From Acidisoma sp965199065 (GTDB lineage: Bacteria > Pseudomonadota > Alphaproteobacteria > Acetobacterales > Acetobacteraceae): a stretch of 64,000 nucleotides of DNA. The stretch spans positions 434,001-498,000 of the forward strand of contig NZ_CBDAQN010000003.1 of the NCBI RefSeq assembly GCF_965199065.1. Direction: 5' to 3'. Within the stretch, counting starts at the first letter, position 1; each line of letters begins with the position of its first letter. The notes beneath the pieces are model-generated. The model was not told where the DNA came from. It saw only the letters and a program-made list of their open reading frames with translations, and did not search any database. Positions 46,406 through 54,932 of this stretch are shown one piece after another. Both the position numbers and the translations under genes were made by a program.

Positions 46406-47392
46406 ATGCAACAGCGCAAGCTTGGAAGCAGAGGGCCCACCGTCTCGGCCATTGGCCTCGGGTGCATGGGCATGAACCATCACCGCGGCGTCGTCCCCGA
46501 CAGGCGCGAGATGATCGCGCTGATCCAATCGGCGGTCGAGCGCGGCGTCACGTTCTTCGACACGGCGGAGGTCTATGGCCCGTTCACCAACGAGAGCCTC
46601 GTCGGCGAGGCACTGGAGCCGTTCCGCGGGCAGGTAGTCATTGCCACGAAGTTCGGCTTCGACCTCGGCCTTGGCGGCCAAGGTGGCGTCGACAGCCGTC
46701 CCGACCGCATCCGGCAGGTCGCCGAGGACCAGCTGCGGCGGCTCCGCGTCGAGACGATCGACCTGCTCTACCAGCACAGGGTCGATCCGGCCGTGCCGAT
46801 CGAGGAGGTGGCGGGCGCGGTGCGCGATCTCGTCGTCGCCGGGAAGGTCCGGCATTTCGGCCTGTCGGAACCGGGAGCGCCGACGCTGCGACGCGCCCAT
46901 GCGGTTCAGCCCGTCACGGCCGTCCAGAGCGAGTATTCGCTATGGTGGCGGCGCCCGGAAGCGGAGGTGCTGACGGTCTGTGAGGAACTCGGCATCGGCT
47001 TCGTGCCGTACAGCCCGCTCGGGCGGGGGTTCCTCACCGGGAGCATCGACCCCGCCACGACCTTCGACAGCAACGACAACCGTAGCACTTTGCCCCGCTT
47101 CACCGTGGAGGCGCGCCGCGCGAACCAGCCGCTCGTCGACCTGCTGCGGGACATCGGGAGCGCAAAGCGCGCTACGCCGGCGCAGGTTGCCCTGGCCTGG
47201 CTGCTCGCCCAGCGCCCGTGGATCGTCCCCATCCCGGGCACCACCAAGCCCGGCCGGCTCGACGAGAATATCGGCGCGGCAAGCCTGGAACTCACCACCG
47301 CCGAGGTGCGGGACATCGAGGCTTCCGCGGCCCGCATCGCGATCCAGGGCGACCGCTACCCGCACGAGGTCGAGGCGATGACCGGCCTGTAA
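46406..47392 (+). CDS. Aldo/keto reductase
   Basis: A 328-residue aldo/keto reductase. The catalytic tetrad is visible as Asp and Tyr in FFDTAEVYGPFTNE, Lys in IATKFGF and His in LYQHRVDP; the C-terminal NADPH site includes PIPGTTKPGRLDEN. It should reduce aldehydes or ketones with NADPH. The start at 46406 is chosen for GGAG 8 bases upstream; an ATG at 46376 lacks it. The SDR gene at 47417 follows by 24 bases, so the pair is an operon. Confidence 0.94.
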   Translation: MQQRKLGSRGPTVSAIGLGCMGMNHHRGVVPDRREMIALIQSAVERGVTFFDTAEVYGPFTNESLVGEALEPFRGQVVIATKFGFDLGLGGQGGVDSRPDRIRQVAEDQLRRLRVETIDLLYQHRVDPAVPIEEVAGAVRDLVVAGKVRHFGLSEPGAPTLRRAHAVQPVTAVQSEYSLWWRRPEAEVLTVCEELGIGFVPYSPLGRGFLTGSIDPATTFDSNDNRSTLPRFTVEARRANQPLVDLLRDIGSAKRATPAQVALAWLLAQRPWIVPIPGTTKPGRLDENIGAASLELTTAEVRDIEASAARIAIQGDRYPHEVEAMTGL

Positions 47393-47416
47393 CACCACAG
47401 ATATGAGAGGCAAGAC

Positions 47417-48175
47417 ATGAACCCGACCTATGACTTCCAAGGCCAGGTGGCACTTGTCACCGGCGCGGCCTCCGGTATGGGCTTTTCCACTGCCCGAGCC
47501 TTTGCCGAGGCGGGTGCTTCGGTGGCGCTGGCCGATCTGCCGGGCGCCGCATTGGATGCAGCGGCCGAGAAGCTGCAGTCGGAGGGGCACAGCACGATCG
47601 CCATTGCCACCGATGTTTCCGACGAGGCGCGGGCTGCCAACATGGTCGCACGCGCCGTCGCCGCGTTCGGACGGCTCGACATGGCCTACAACAACGCCGG
47701 CATCCTCGGCCCGATGGGCGATGTCACGGATGAAACGGCCGCGGCGTTCGACCAGGTCAACGCCGTTAACCTGCGTGGCGTCTGGGCCTGCATGAAGCAC
47801 GAACTGCTGCAGATGCGGAAACAGCGCAGCGGCGCGATCGTCAACTGCTCGTCGCTGGGCGGCTTGGTCGGTCTTGCGGGCCGCGCCGCCTACCATGCCA
47901 GCAAGCATGGCGTGATCGGCCTCACCAAAAGCGCGGCCATGGAGTACGCGGCGCAGGGGATAAGGATCAACGCCGTCTGCCCGGGTTGCATCGACACGCC
48001 CATGGGGGCCGGCATCGACCCCGAGGCGATGCAGCGGTTCTTGGAAGACCAGCCCATCGGACGGATGGGCCGCTCTGAGGAAGTTGCGGCTTGCGTGTTG
48101 TGGCTCTGCAGCCCCGGCGCGAGCCTCGTGCTGGGCGTGGCACTGCCGGTCGATGGCGGGTTCACCGCACACTGA
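47417..48175 (+). CDS. Short-chain dehydrogenase/reductase (SDR)
   Basis: A 252-residue classical SDR: the cofactor loop TGAASGMGFS, NNAG, the catalytic Ser and the YHASK pair are all present, and PVDGGFTAH ends the protein as usual. An Asp (DLPG) after the second strand favours NAD(H). It is translated just after the aldo/keto reductase and probably serves the same pathway. The substrate is unknown. A GAGAGGCAAG site precedes the ATG. Confidence 0.93.
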   Translation: MNPTYDFQGQVALVTGAASGMGFSTARAFAEAGASVALADLPGAALDAAAEKLQSEGHSTIAIATDVSDEARAANMVARAVAAFGRLDMAYNNAGILGPMGDVTDETAAAFDQVNAVNLRGVWACMKHELLQMRKQRSGAIVNCSSLGGLVGLAGRAAYHASKHGVIGLTKSAAMEYAAQGIRINAVCPGCIDTPMGAGIDPEAMQRFLEDQPIGRMGRSEEVAACVLWLCSPGASLVLGVALPVDGGFTAH

Positions 48176-48290
48176 CCGCAGAATGGCATTTCAAGACGGC
48201 TTTTCTCGGCTCCTGACGCGTCCGGCCGCCTAGTGGACAGGTCCATTAACCGCTGCAATAACGCGTTCAACCTCACAAATGGAGCTTGCT

Positions 48291-48479
48291 ATGAGTGTCC
48301 CGAACCTGTTTCGTTTCGGCTTGATTGCATTGTCGCTGACAGTGGCGGGTTGCGCGCAGAACAAGCCTCCGCACTTCGCGTCGGCGCACAAGGTCAGCGG
48401 TGGTTCTGGCGCGCAGGAGCCGGGCGCCGCTGGCGCTGGTGACCAGAACGGCCCCAGCGGCGGCGCCGGCGCGCCGTAA
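48291..48479 (+). CDS. Small lipoprotein
   Basis: A 62-residue protein with a lipobox: SVPNLFRFGLIALSLTVAGC, giving Cys21 as the lipidated residue. The mature part is short, rich in Gly, Ala and Pro and most likely disordered (GGSGAQEPGAAGAGDQNG). ATG at 48291 has GGAG 7 bases upstream; the other ATG (48279) would be upstream of this site. Such tiny lipoproteins are frequent in this order and their role is unknown. Confidence 0.7.
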   Translation: MSVPNLFRFGLIALSLTVAGCAQNKPPHFASAHKVSGGSGAQEPGAAGAGDQNGPSGGAGAP

Positions 48480-48743
48480 GAAGCTACCGGTCGGTCGCGC
48501 TCATCGAGGGCGCGATCGTCCTTTCGCCAAAGTTGCCCGTACGCTTCTGACGCCTCCAAGATGCCGCCTTGTGAAACTTTTGTGATCGAAGCGTGATCCG
48601 CCACGGAAACGGCCGGTCCTGCGGGTCGATGCATCACGAAGATGGGCAGGACAAAGAGACCTAACACCTCACTGTCCCTTTGCTCCTTTTTCAGAAGGAA
48701 GCTTCAACCATGTTTCTTCCTTTGCAGAAGCACCACAAACTTC

Positions 48744-50177
48744 ATGAGCAACGTTCCCGTCATCGTATGGTTCCGCCGCGATCTCCGCATTGCCGACCAG
48801 GCGGCTCTCGCAGCCGCGGTTGAAAGCACAAGCCCCGTCATCCCGGTCTTCGTCCTGGACGATGACGAGGCAGGCGCCTGGAAAGCCGGGGGCGCCCACC
48901 GCTGGTGGCTACATCATAGCCTTGGAAGCTTGGCCTCCGGCTTGCGACGCGCCGGCAGCGGCCTCGTGCTCCGCCGAGGCAACAGCGCGGCCACCGTCCT
49001 CGCTCTGGCGCGGGAGGTCGGCGCATCCGCCATCCACACCGGCATCATGCCTGAGCCTTGGGAGAAGACAGCCGACGACGCCGTAGCCACGGCCCTGAAG
49101 GATGGCACCTGCACCTTCCACCGGCACCCGACCGCGCTGATGCACGACCCCGATGCCATCACAACGCAGGCTGGCAAGCCGTTCAGCGTCTTCACGCCGT
49201 TTGCCAACGCATTCGGGCGCGCCGTTCATCCCTCGCCGCCTGCGCCTGCACCGAAGCACCTGCCAAAGGCGTCTCTGCCGAAGTCCGACGCGCTCGCCGA
49301 TTGGAAGCTGCTGCCGACCATCGGCTGGGACAGCGAGTTCTCTGGCCGTTGGAACCCCGGCGAGGCGGGCGCCGCCGATGTGCTCGCCCGTTTCGTGGCC
49401 GAGGCCGCCGAGCACTACGACATCGGACGCAATGAGGTGGCGAAGGAGGGCAGTTCCTCGCTCTCGCCACACCTGCACTGGGGAGAGGTCTCGCCCTGGC
49501 AGGTTTGGGCGGCTCTGGAGAAGGCAAAGCCCGGCGCCGGCGTGACCGCCTTCCGCCGCGAACTTATCTGGCGGGAATTTACCAGCCACGTTCTGTGGCA
49601 TCACCCGACCTTGCCCGATGAGCCCCTTCGCCCGGAGTTCCAGAGCTTCCCGTGGCGTCAGGATGCCGCGGGGCTGCGGGCCTGGCAGAAGGGCATGACC
49701 GGCGTGCCGATCGTCGATGCCGGGATGCGGCAGCTATGGTCCATCGGCTGGATGCACAACCGCGTGCGGATGATCACCGCCTCGTTCCTGATCAAGCATC
49801 TGCTGGTGTCCTGGGCCGAGGGCGAGGCCTGGTTCTGGGACACGCTGGTCGACGGCGACCTGGCAAACAACAGCGTGAACTGGCAGTGGGTGGCAGGATG
49901 CGGCGCCGACCCTTCCCCGTTCTTCCGGATCTTCAACCCCGTGCTGCAGGGCAAGAAGTTTGACCCGGCCGGCGACTACGTTCGCCGCTGGGTGCCGGAA
50001 CTGGCGTCTCTCGACACCCGCTACATCCATGATCCCTGGGCGGCTCCGCGCTCCGCTTTGGAGAGCGCCGGCATCACCATCGGCCAGACGTATCCGGCGC
50101 CGCTGATCGACCTGGATGAGGGCCGGGCACGGGCGCTCGCGGTCCTGCGCAAGGCCACCGGCCGCGCCGCCGCCTGA
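48744..50177 (+). CDS. phrB: Deoxyribodipyrimidine photolyase (class I CPD type)
   Basis: A 477-residue FAD photolyase. The N-terminal domain begins VIVWFRRDLRIADQAAL, and the C-terminal FAD domain carries RRELIWREFTSHVLWHHP, GWMHNRVRMITASFL and the closing NPVLQGKKFDP, YVRRWVPEL block. It repairs cyclobutane pyrimidine dimers with light. The start at 48744 follows family practice; an ORF from 48642 has no protein features. The gene lies between a lipoprotein and a CsbD-like gene, and shares the repair theme with the UdgX pair elsewhere. Confidence 0.95.
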   Translation: MSNVPVIVWFRRDLRIADQAALAAAVESTSPVIPVFVLDDDEAGAWKAGGAHRWWLHHSLGSLASGLRRAGSGLVLRRGNSAATVLALAREVGASAIHTGIMPEPWEKTADDAVATALKDGTCTFHRHPTALMHDPDAITTQAGKPFSVFTPFANAFGRAVHPSPPAPAPKHLPKASLPKSDALADWKLLPTIGWDSEFSGRWNPGEAGAADVLARFVAEAAEHYDIGRNEVAKEGSSSLSPHLHWGEVSPWQVWAALEKAKPGAGVTAFRRELIWREFTSHVLWHHPTLPDEPLRPEFQSFPWRQDAAGLRAWQKGMTGVPIVDAGMRQLWSIGWMHNRVRMITASFLIKHLLVSWAEGEAWFWDTLVDGDLANNSVNWQWVAGCGADPSPFFRIFNPVLQGKKFDPAGDYVRRWVPELASLDTRYIHDPWAAPRSALESAGITIGQTYPAPLIDLDEGRARALAVLRKATGRAAA

Positions 50178-50246
50178 AGGAGGCTTGTCTTGTCGTCGGA
50201 GGCGCCGACCCCACCTGAGAGTGACGTTCACAACAGGAGCCAGACA

Positions 50247-50483
50247 ATGAGCCAGAACCAGTTCACAGGGGCCGCCCGTGAGGCTGCCGGCCGCATTCAG
50301 GACACGGTCGGCGACTTCGTAGGCGACGCGCAGACGCAGGCGAAAGGCAAGTACAACCAGGCCCGCGGCCAGGCCGAGGGCGCCATGGGTGACGCCGCCG
50401 AACTCATCCGCGAGCAGCCGCTGATGGCGGGCCTCGCGATCCTCGCGATCGGCTACATCATCGGACGCCTCCGCATCCTCTAA
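50247..50483 (+). CDS. CsbD-like stress protein with C-terminal helix
   Basis: A 78-residue protein. The first 50 residues are CsbD-like (GAAREAAGRIQDTVGDFVGD, GKYNQARGQAEGAMG); the last 25 are a hydrophobic helix (PLMAGLAILAIGYIIGRL) like the small membrane-bound stress proteins of the YqjD/CsbD sort. Its function is not known. The ATG has AGGAGCC 7 bases upstream. It follows the photolyase by 69 bases. Confidence 0.85.
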   Translation: MSQNQFTGAAREAAGRIQDTVGDFVGDAQTQAKGKYNQARGQAEGAMGDAAELIREQPLMAGLAILAIGYIIGRLRIL

Positions 50484-50715
50484 CGCCTGAAGGTTTGACG
50501 CGCCGCCGATGAGCGTGAGCGCGTGAACCGAGCCTGCCGCTAGTGGGCCCTCCGGTTATGGCTCGCCGTGGAGTTCACGGCGATCTATGGCGGAGGGCCT
50601 TCGGTTATTCTGGCCACACGTCACGCCGGCATCTGTTCGTCGTGCTTTGGCTCGGCGCGGCAATCGGCCGGAACGGCACCCGAACCCTCAGCCGCGCGAG
50701 ATGCCGACAGTGGCG

Positions 50716-51510
50716 CTACACGATTTGCCGCAGGACGCCGCCATCCACGCGCAGCGCCGCGCCGGTGGTGCCGGATGCCTGCTCGGAGCAGACATAGACG
50801 ACCATGTTTGCGACCTCATCGGTGGTCGTGAAGCGTTGCAGAAGCGAGGTTGGCCGCGCGGTCTTCAGGAAATTCTGCTCCGCCTGCTCCTGAGTGATGC
50901 CTTCGGCCTCCGCTTGCGACTTCATCCAGTTGGACAGGATCTCCGAACGTGTCGGTCCTGGCAAGACCGAATTAACCGTCACCCCGGTTCCCGCGACAGA
51001 CTCCGCAACGCCCCTGGCAATCGCGAGTTGCGCGGTCTTCGTCATGGCATAATCGACCATGTCCTTCGGGATCGCGAGCGCCGCCTCGCTGCTGATGAAC
51101 ACGACGCGGCCCCAGCCACGCTTCGTCATCGCCGGTAGGTAATGCCGTGTCATTCTGACGCCGGTCATCACGTTGAGTTCGAACAAACTCCGCCACTCGT
51201 CGTCCGTCACGTCTAGAAACGATCTGAAGGCGCCGGTCCCGACGTTATTGACAAGAATATCGGCATCGCCGGCCTTGTCCGTGAATGCCTTGGAGCCCGC
51301 TTCGGTCGCCAGATCCGCGGCGAAGCCGGTGATGTCGGCCTCCGGGAAAAGCTCGCGCATCTCCGCCAATGCGGCAGAGACCCGCGCCTCCCCACGGCCA
51401 TTGATGACGACAGCGGCGCCGGCTCGCGCAAGCCCCTCCGCGATCGCACGGCCGATGCCGGCGGTAGACCCTGTGACGATGGCCCTGTGGCCCTTGAGAT
51501 CGATGTTCAT
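50716..51510 (-). CDS. Short-chain dehydrogenase/reductase (SDR)
   Basis: A 264-residue SDR: TGSTAGIGRAI, ILVNNVGTG, catalytic Tyr-Lys in VDYAMTKTAQL and Ser in ISSEAA, with RVDGGVLRQIV at the end. An Arg after the second strand (NGRGEAR) suggests NADP(H). It is divergent from the LysR gene at 51606, a usual target arrangement. The substrate is unknown. The start (51510) agrees with NIDLKGHRAIVTG at the N terminus. Confidence 0.93.
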   Translation of the reverse strand: MNIDLKGHRAIVTGSTAGIGRAIAEGLARAGAAVVINGRGEARVSAALAEMRELFPEADITGFAADLATEAGSKAFTDKAGDADILVNNVGTGAFRSFLDVTDDEWRSLFELNVMTGVRMTRHYLPAMTKRGWGRVVFISSEAALAIPKDMVDYAMTKTAQLAIARGVAESVAGTGVTVNSVLPGPTRSEILSNWMKSQAEAEGITQEQAEQNFLKTARPTSLLQRFTTTDEVANMVVYVCSEQASGTTGAALRVDGGVLRQIV

Positions 51511-51541
51511 GGTGTGGCTCCTGTTCGGTGGCTGGAATAAT

Positions 51542-51557
51542 ACGCATTCTACTGCGT
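51542..51557. promoter_or_regulatory. Likely LysR operator
   Basis: ACGCA and TGCGT stand 6 bases apart between the divergent SDR and LysR genes, in an AT-rich 95-base gap. This matches the T-N11-A inverted-repeat plan of LysR operators in size and position. Only one site was recognised. Confidence 0.5.
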
Positions 51558-51605
51558 GGGATAATGGGCCAGAGTTCCATAGGATTAATGCCAACGGAGA
51601 ATAGT

Positions 51606-52496
51606 GTGGACCGGCTTCAGGAACTGAACGCCTTCATCGCCGTCGCCGAAGCCGGAGGGTTCTCGGCGGCGTCCCGGCGAAGCGGCGAACCCCAACCCGC
51701 GATCAGCAAGGCCATCGCGAGCCTCGAGAAGCGCCTCGGCGTGGCACTGTTCCACCGCAGCACACGCAGCGTGACGTTGACGGATCAGGGGCAGCGATAC
51801 CTTGATCGCACAAAACCGCTCGTCGAGGAGCTGGCCTACGCCGACAACGAACTGACGAACAGCGCGTTGAGCGTGTCAGGTCTTGTCCGGATCAGCGTGC
51901 CAGCGACCTTCGGGCGCCTGCATATCCTGCCGCTGATCCCTCGGCTGTTGTCACAGTATCCCGGGCTCGAGGTCGATCTCGTTCTTTCGGACTTCGTGCG
52001 AGACATGGTGGAGGACAGGATCGATCTCGCGATCCGGTTAGGTTCTGTCCACGAACCTGACGCCGTCGCGAAACGCGTGGCGTCCACACCGCTGGTGTGC
52101 GTGGGGGCTCGCCGCTACTTCGATGAGCACGGCATCCCGCAAACCCCGGCTGACCTCGTCCATCATAACTGCATGATTTATGGCGGGCTTGAGGATTCGA
52201 CGAACTGGCCCTTTGTCGGGCCGCAGGGTGCGATGAGCGTGGCCGTTCGCGGAACGCTGTCGTCCAACAGCGTGGAGACGATCCGCGCAGGCGTGCTGGC
52301 TGGCCTCGGCATCGGCTTTTTCACCAAGGTCTCGCTGGCCGGTGAGCTCTCACAGGGCGATGTCATGACGGTGCTCGATGATTTTGTAAGAGGCGTGAGA
52401 GACATCAGCCTTGTCTGGCCGAGACGCAGATTCGTCCCGGCCCGTGTGCAGCGCGTGACCGAGTTCTTCGCGAAGGCCATCCCGGAATGCGTTTGA
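51606..52496 (+). CDS. LysR-family transcriptional regulator
   Basis: A 296-residue LysR protein of the CrgA-like group: DRLQELNAFIAVAEAGGFS start, helix-turn-helix RRSGEPQPAISKAIASLE, effector domain from about 90 (RISVPATFGRLHILP). Such regulators usually control the divergent SDR. GTG at 51606 (GGAG 6 bases upstream) is preferred over an ATG at 51588. Not noticeably unlike its neighbours in composition. Confidence 0.92.
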   Translation: MDRLQELNAFIAVAEAGGFSAASRRSGEPQPAISKAIASLEKRLGVALFHRSTRSVTLTDQGQRYLDRTKPLVEELAYADNELTNSALSVSGLVRISVPATFGRLHILPLIPRLLSQYPGLEVDLVLSDFVRDMVEDRIDLAIRLGSVHEPDAVAKRVASTPLVCVGARRYFDEHGIPQTPADLVHHNCMIYGGLEDSTNWPFVGPQGAMSVAVRGTLSSNSVETIRAGVLAGLGIGFFTKVSLAGELSQGDVMTVLDDFVRGVRDISLVWPRRRFVPARVQRVTEFFAKAIPECV

Positions 52497-52676
52497 GACA
52501 TGTTGAAACGACCCGGCGGTTCAGCCTGATGTTTCACGGCTGGCGGCAAAGACGCAAACGCTGCTTCCGGTTCGTATCCGACCAGTCGCCAGCCATCCGT
52601 TTTGGCGGCTCGATCTCTTATCCATTAACAATTGTTCTTATCACTGCTATTATGGGCGGATTGGACGGAGGCCACG

Positions 52677-52943
52677 ATGACCACTTTGACTATCTCCCTG
52701 CCGGACTCGCTAAAAGCGTTCATCGACGCTCAGCTCGCGACCAAGGGCTATGGCAACGTCAGCGAATACTTTCGGAGCTTGCTCCGCGAAGCCCAGGCTA
52801 GGGAAGAGGAGGCCCGCCTGGAGGCTTTGTTGGTGGAAGGATTGGCTTCGAAGCGCCTGCCTCTCGATGCCAAATTCCTGAAAGGGATCGAAGCGAAGAC
52901 GGCAGAGCTCGTGGACAAATACAAAGACCGCAAGCGTTCGTGA
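52677..52943 (+). CDS. parD: ParD-type antitoxin
   Basis: An 88-residue type II antitoxin. TTLTISLPDSLKAFIDAQ is the ribbon-helix-helix strand and helix; GNVSEYFRSLLREAQ is the second helix; a charged C-terminal tail (about 50-88) should bind the toxin. ATG at 52677 has GGAGG 6 bases upstream. It overlaps parE by GTGA, so toxin and antitoxin are made together. Confidence 0.9.
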   Translation: MTTLTISLPDSLKAFIDAQLATKGYGNVSEYFRSLLREAQAREEEARLEALLVEGLASKRLPLDAKFLKGIEAKTAELVDKYKDRKRS

Positions 52944-53245
52944 GACTATTCGTCCAGGAAGCCGCCGAGCACGACATTCTGCATCAGATCGAGTACTACG
53001 CCGAGCAGGGACTATCCGAGATCGCGCACCGGTTCAGCGCCAGCGTCGTGGTGAGCCTGACCTTTCTCATCGAAAACCCGGATATTGGATCGCCACGACA
53101 CACGTCCGATCCGCAGCTGGTCGGTCTGCGCTCCTGGTCGGAGAAGCGTTTCGAGGCTTCCCGAATTCACTACCTGCTGCAACCGGATCTGCTCGTCGTG
53201 GTGCGGGTCCTTCATGGAAAACAGGACACGAACGCGCTTTTATAG
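52940..53245 (+). CDS. parE: ParE-type toxin
   Basis: A 101-residue RelE/ParE-superfamily toxin. Blocks: EAAEHDILHQIEYYAEQG, LIENPDIGSPRH, GLRSWSEKRFEASRIHYLLQ and VVVRVLHGKQD. ParE proteins act on DNA gyrase; RelE-type ones cut mRNA; the motifs favour ParE, but not decisively. It begins in the stop of parD. Confidence 0.9.
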   Translation: MRLFVQEAAEHDILHQIEYYAEQGLSEIAHRFSASVVVSLTFLIENPDIGSPRHTSDPQLVGLRSWSEKRFEASRIHYLLQPDLLVVVRVLHGKQDTNALL

Positions 53246-53491
53246 CGCAGGCCCGTGGGAGCTTCCCGTGTTGAACCGGGGCTACGCGCGGCTCCGGTCG
53301 CGGCGGGTGAGATGCAGCGAGCACAGCTTACATGGTTGTATCATCGTCACGGCCAGGCTTGGACGGTTCTTCTACACCAGCGCAGCCTGGCACCATTGAA
53401 GCGGTAACGGTGGGATGCACTCAAGCTGATACTTCGATGGCTACCGGCAACTAGGTAGTTGAAGAGCACGCCCCTGTGACTGCACAATCTT

Positions 53492-54211
53492 CTATGGATG
53501 GATCGAGGAATATTCGTTGATATATTGGAGAGGAGATAGCAGGAGAGTCCATATGACAAGTGATGATATGACCGAGCACGCCAGAGCAGAATACACTCCC
53601 AATCTGGTCCTCCCATCCTTCATGAAGAGGAATTCTGCGAAAACCACTACGTAAAAAGTGCTAATAGCTAGTGAAATGTTGTTTGTCGCGTCGGCAACTG
53701 GTCCAGTCCAATTAGTGGCGTGCGCTAGATTTGGTGTGAAGATATTTTGGACAGCCGTTATTCCCGATACATGTTCATCTAGCTGAAGTTTTTCAAACTC
53801 TAGTCTTCTGAGGAAATTCGGGAGATTCATCAAATTGACTAGCGGCGTGTAAGCTGCTGCTGCGACCATATAAGTAGATGCGGTCCCCCAAAAGTCGCTT
53901 TGTTGCTTGTGCAATTTCAAGAACAGATGCAGCGTCGCCGCCCCGCTCAGAACCGAGAGGTCATTAATTAGCAGATCTGGGACGTAGTAGCCAACGTCAT
54001 CCCAGTTAATGCCATAGAGCCTCCGAACTGGCCACGCCACGATGGTCCCGACTAGCGTGGAAAAAAGCCACACCTTTAAGGCCTTTTGAGACAGCTTGCT
54101 TTTTCCACCGGAGTGATTGACATCGTTCAGCATCTGAACCGGGTGCATCAGGCAATCGAACCATACAGTCACGGCTTTAAGGATTAAGTTACACCAGGCA
54201 GTTAATGTCAT
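53492..54211 (-). CDS. Low-GC membrane protein, unknown function
   Basis: A 239-residue protein with about five hydrophobic segments (about 46-66, 78-98, 106-125, 183-202, 207-230), giving a Yip1-like appearance. Its DNA is clearly AT-richer than the surroundings, so the gene is probably acquired. It overlaps the end of the upstream gene by ATGA. I do not recognise the family and no catalytic motif is visible. It lies 246 bases from the ParE gene, on the other strand. Confidence 0.6.
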   Translation of the reverse strand: MTLTAWCNLILKAVTVWFDCLMHPVQMLNDVNHSGGKSKLSQKALKVWLFSTLVGTIVAWPVRRLYGINWDDVGYYVPDLLINDLSVLSGAATLHLFLKLHKQQSDFWGTASTYMVAAAAYTPLVNLMNLPNFLRRLEFEKLQLDEHVSGITAVQNIFTPNLAHATNWTGPVADATNNISLAISTFYVVVFAEFLFMKDGRTRLGVYSALACSVISSLVIWTLLLSPLQYINEYSSIHP

Positions 54212-54774
54212 AGTTTACGGCGCTTCCCGCGCGACATATAAAATGCAGTTATTAAAGCGACCAAGAAGGTGCAAATCACTATTGATAGGACAACTGATGC
54301 CGATGCAGTGTGCGGCGAGTGGCTTTCAGTCAGATGAGGGGAGTGTGGATAGGCAATAAAGGCTCCGACTAGCACAACTGTAGCAGTCGGCAATTTTTTC
54401 TGCAGCATCACCCCGTTGGCCAACCATATCCCTAGCCAACCTGGAACCCCAGTCATAACAGACCCAACTAAGAGCATCTGCACTGCCGGCCTTAGCCCTG
54501 AGTGAGCTAGCTTGCTCGAAGCTTCGTAAACCGTAATTCCGCCTAAGAGAGCGATTGCCGCGTAAGTCACAACAAGGATGGAGATCCCGAACATTCCAAA
54601 AATGATCGTCGAAACATCAGCTGCCTCAACTGGAAAATCCAGCTCAAGCTGCTGGACAAATTTCTTTTTGACGCGTCCAGGCCGCAGCATCACACTCGAA
54701 TGTTCCCCTGACAGCATATTTCTAATGCCGACCGTGATTAGGCGCAGAGAAATTTCCTCGTCTAGTCTAAACAA
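54208..54774 (-). CDS. Low-GC membrane protein, partner of the next gene
   Basis: Up to 188 residues, four hydrophobic segments (about 56-78, 95-117, 127-145, 160-182) and a charged N-terminal stretch of about 50 residues. The reading frame begins with TTG at 54774, which lacks a spaced ribosome site; a Met at 54717 may be the true start. It overlaps the following membrane gene by ATGA, so the two are translated together and probably form a complex. It shares the low GC content. No family recognised. Confidence 0.55.
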   Translation of the reverse strand: MFRLDEEISLRLITVGIRNMLSGEHSSVMLRPGRVKKKFVQQLELDFPVEAADVSTIIFGMFGISILVVTYAAIALLGGITVYEASSKLAHSGLRPAVQMLLVGSVMTGVPGWLGIWLANGVMLQKKLPTATVVLVGAFIAYPHSPHLTESHSPHTASASVVLSIVICTFLVALITAFYMSRGKRRKL

Positions 54775-54932
54775 CTCCCGAGGCTTGTGATTACGATCAC
54801 GCGTCGCTGGTGCAAGCGTTGGACGCTCTAAGAAGCAGAGTTGCCTAAGCTGGTTGCTCCCCTAGAGACCTCCTGGCCGCCGGCTCGCTGCCATTGAACA
54901 GATAGGACCTTGAGTTAGCTCAAAAACACCCC

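Noticed and set aside
46940..48172. A 410-codon minus-strand frame opposite the aldo/keto reductase and SDR.
   Set aside because: No domain features; both plus-strand enzymes have complete catalytic motifs.
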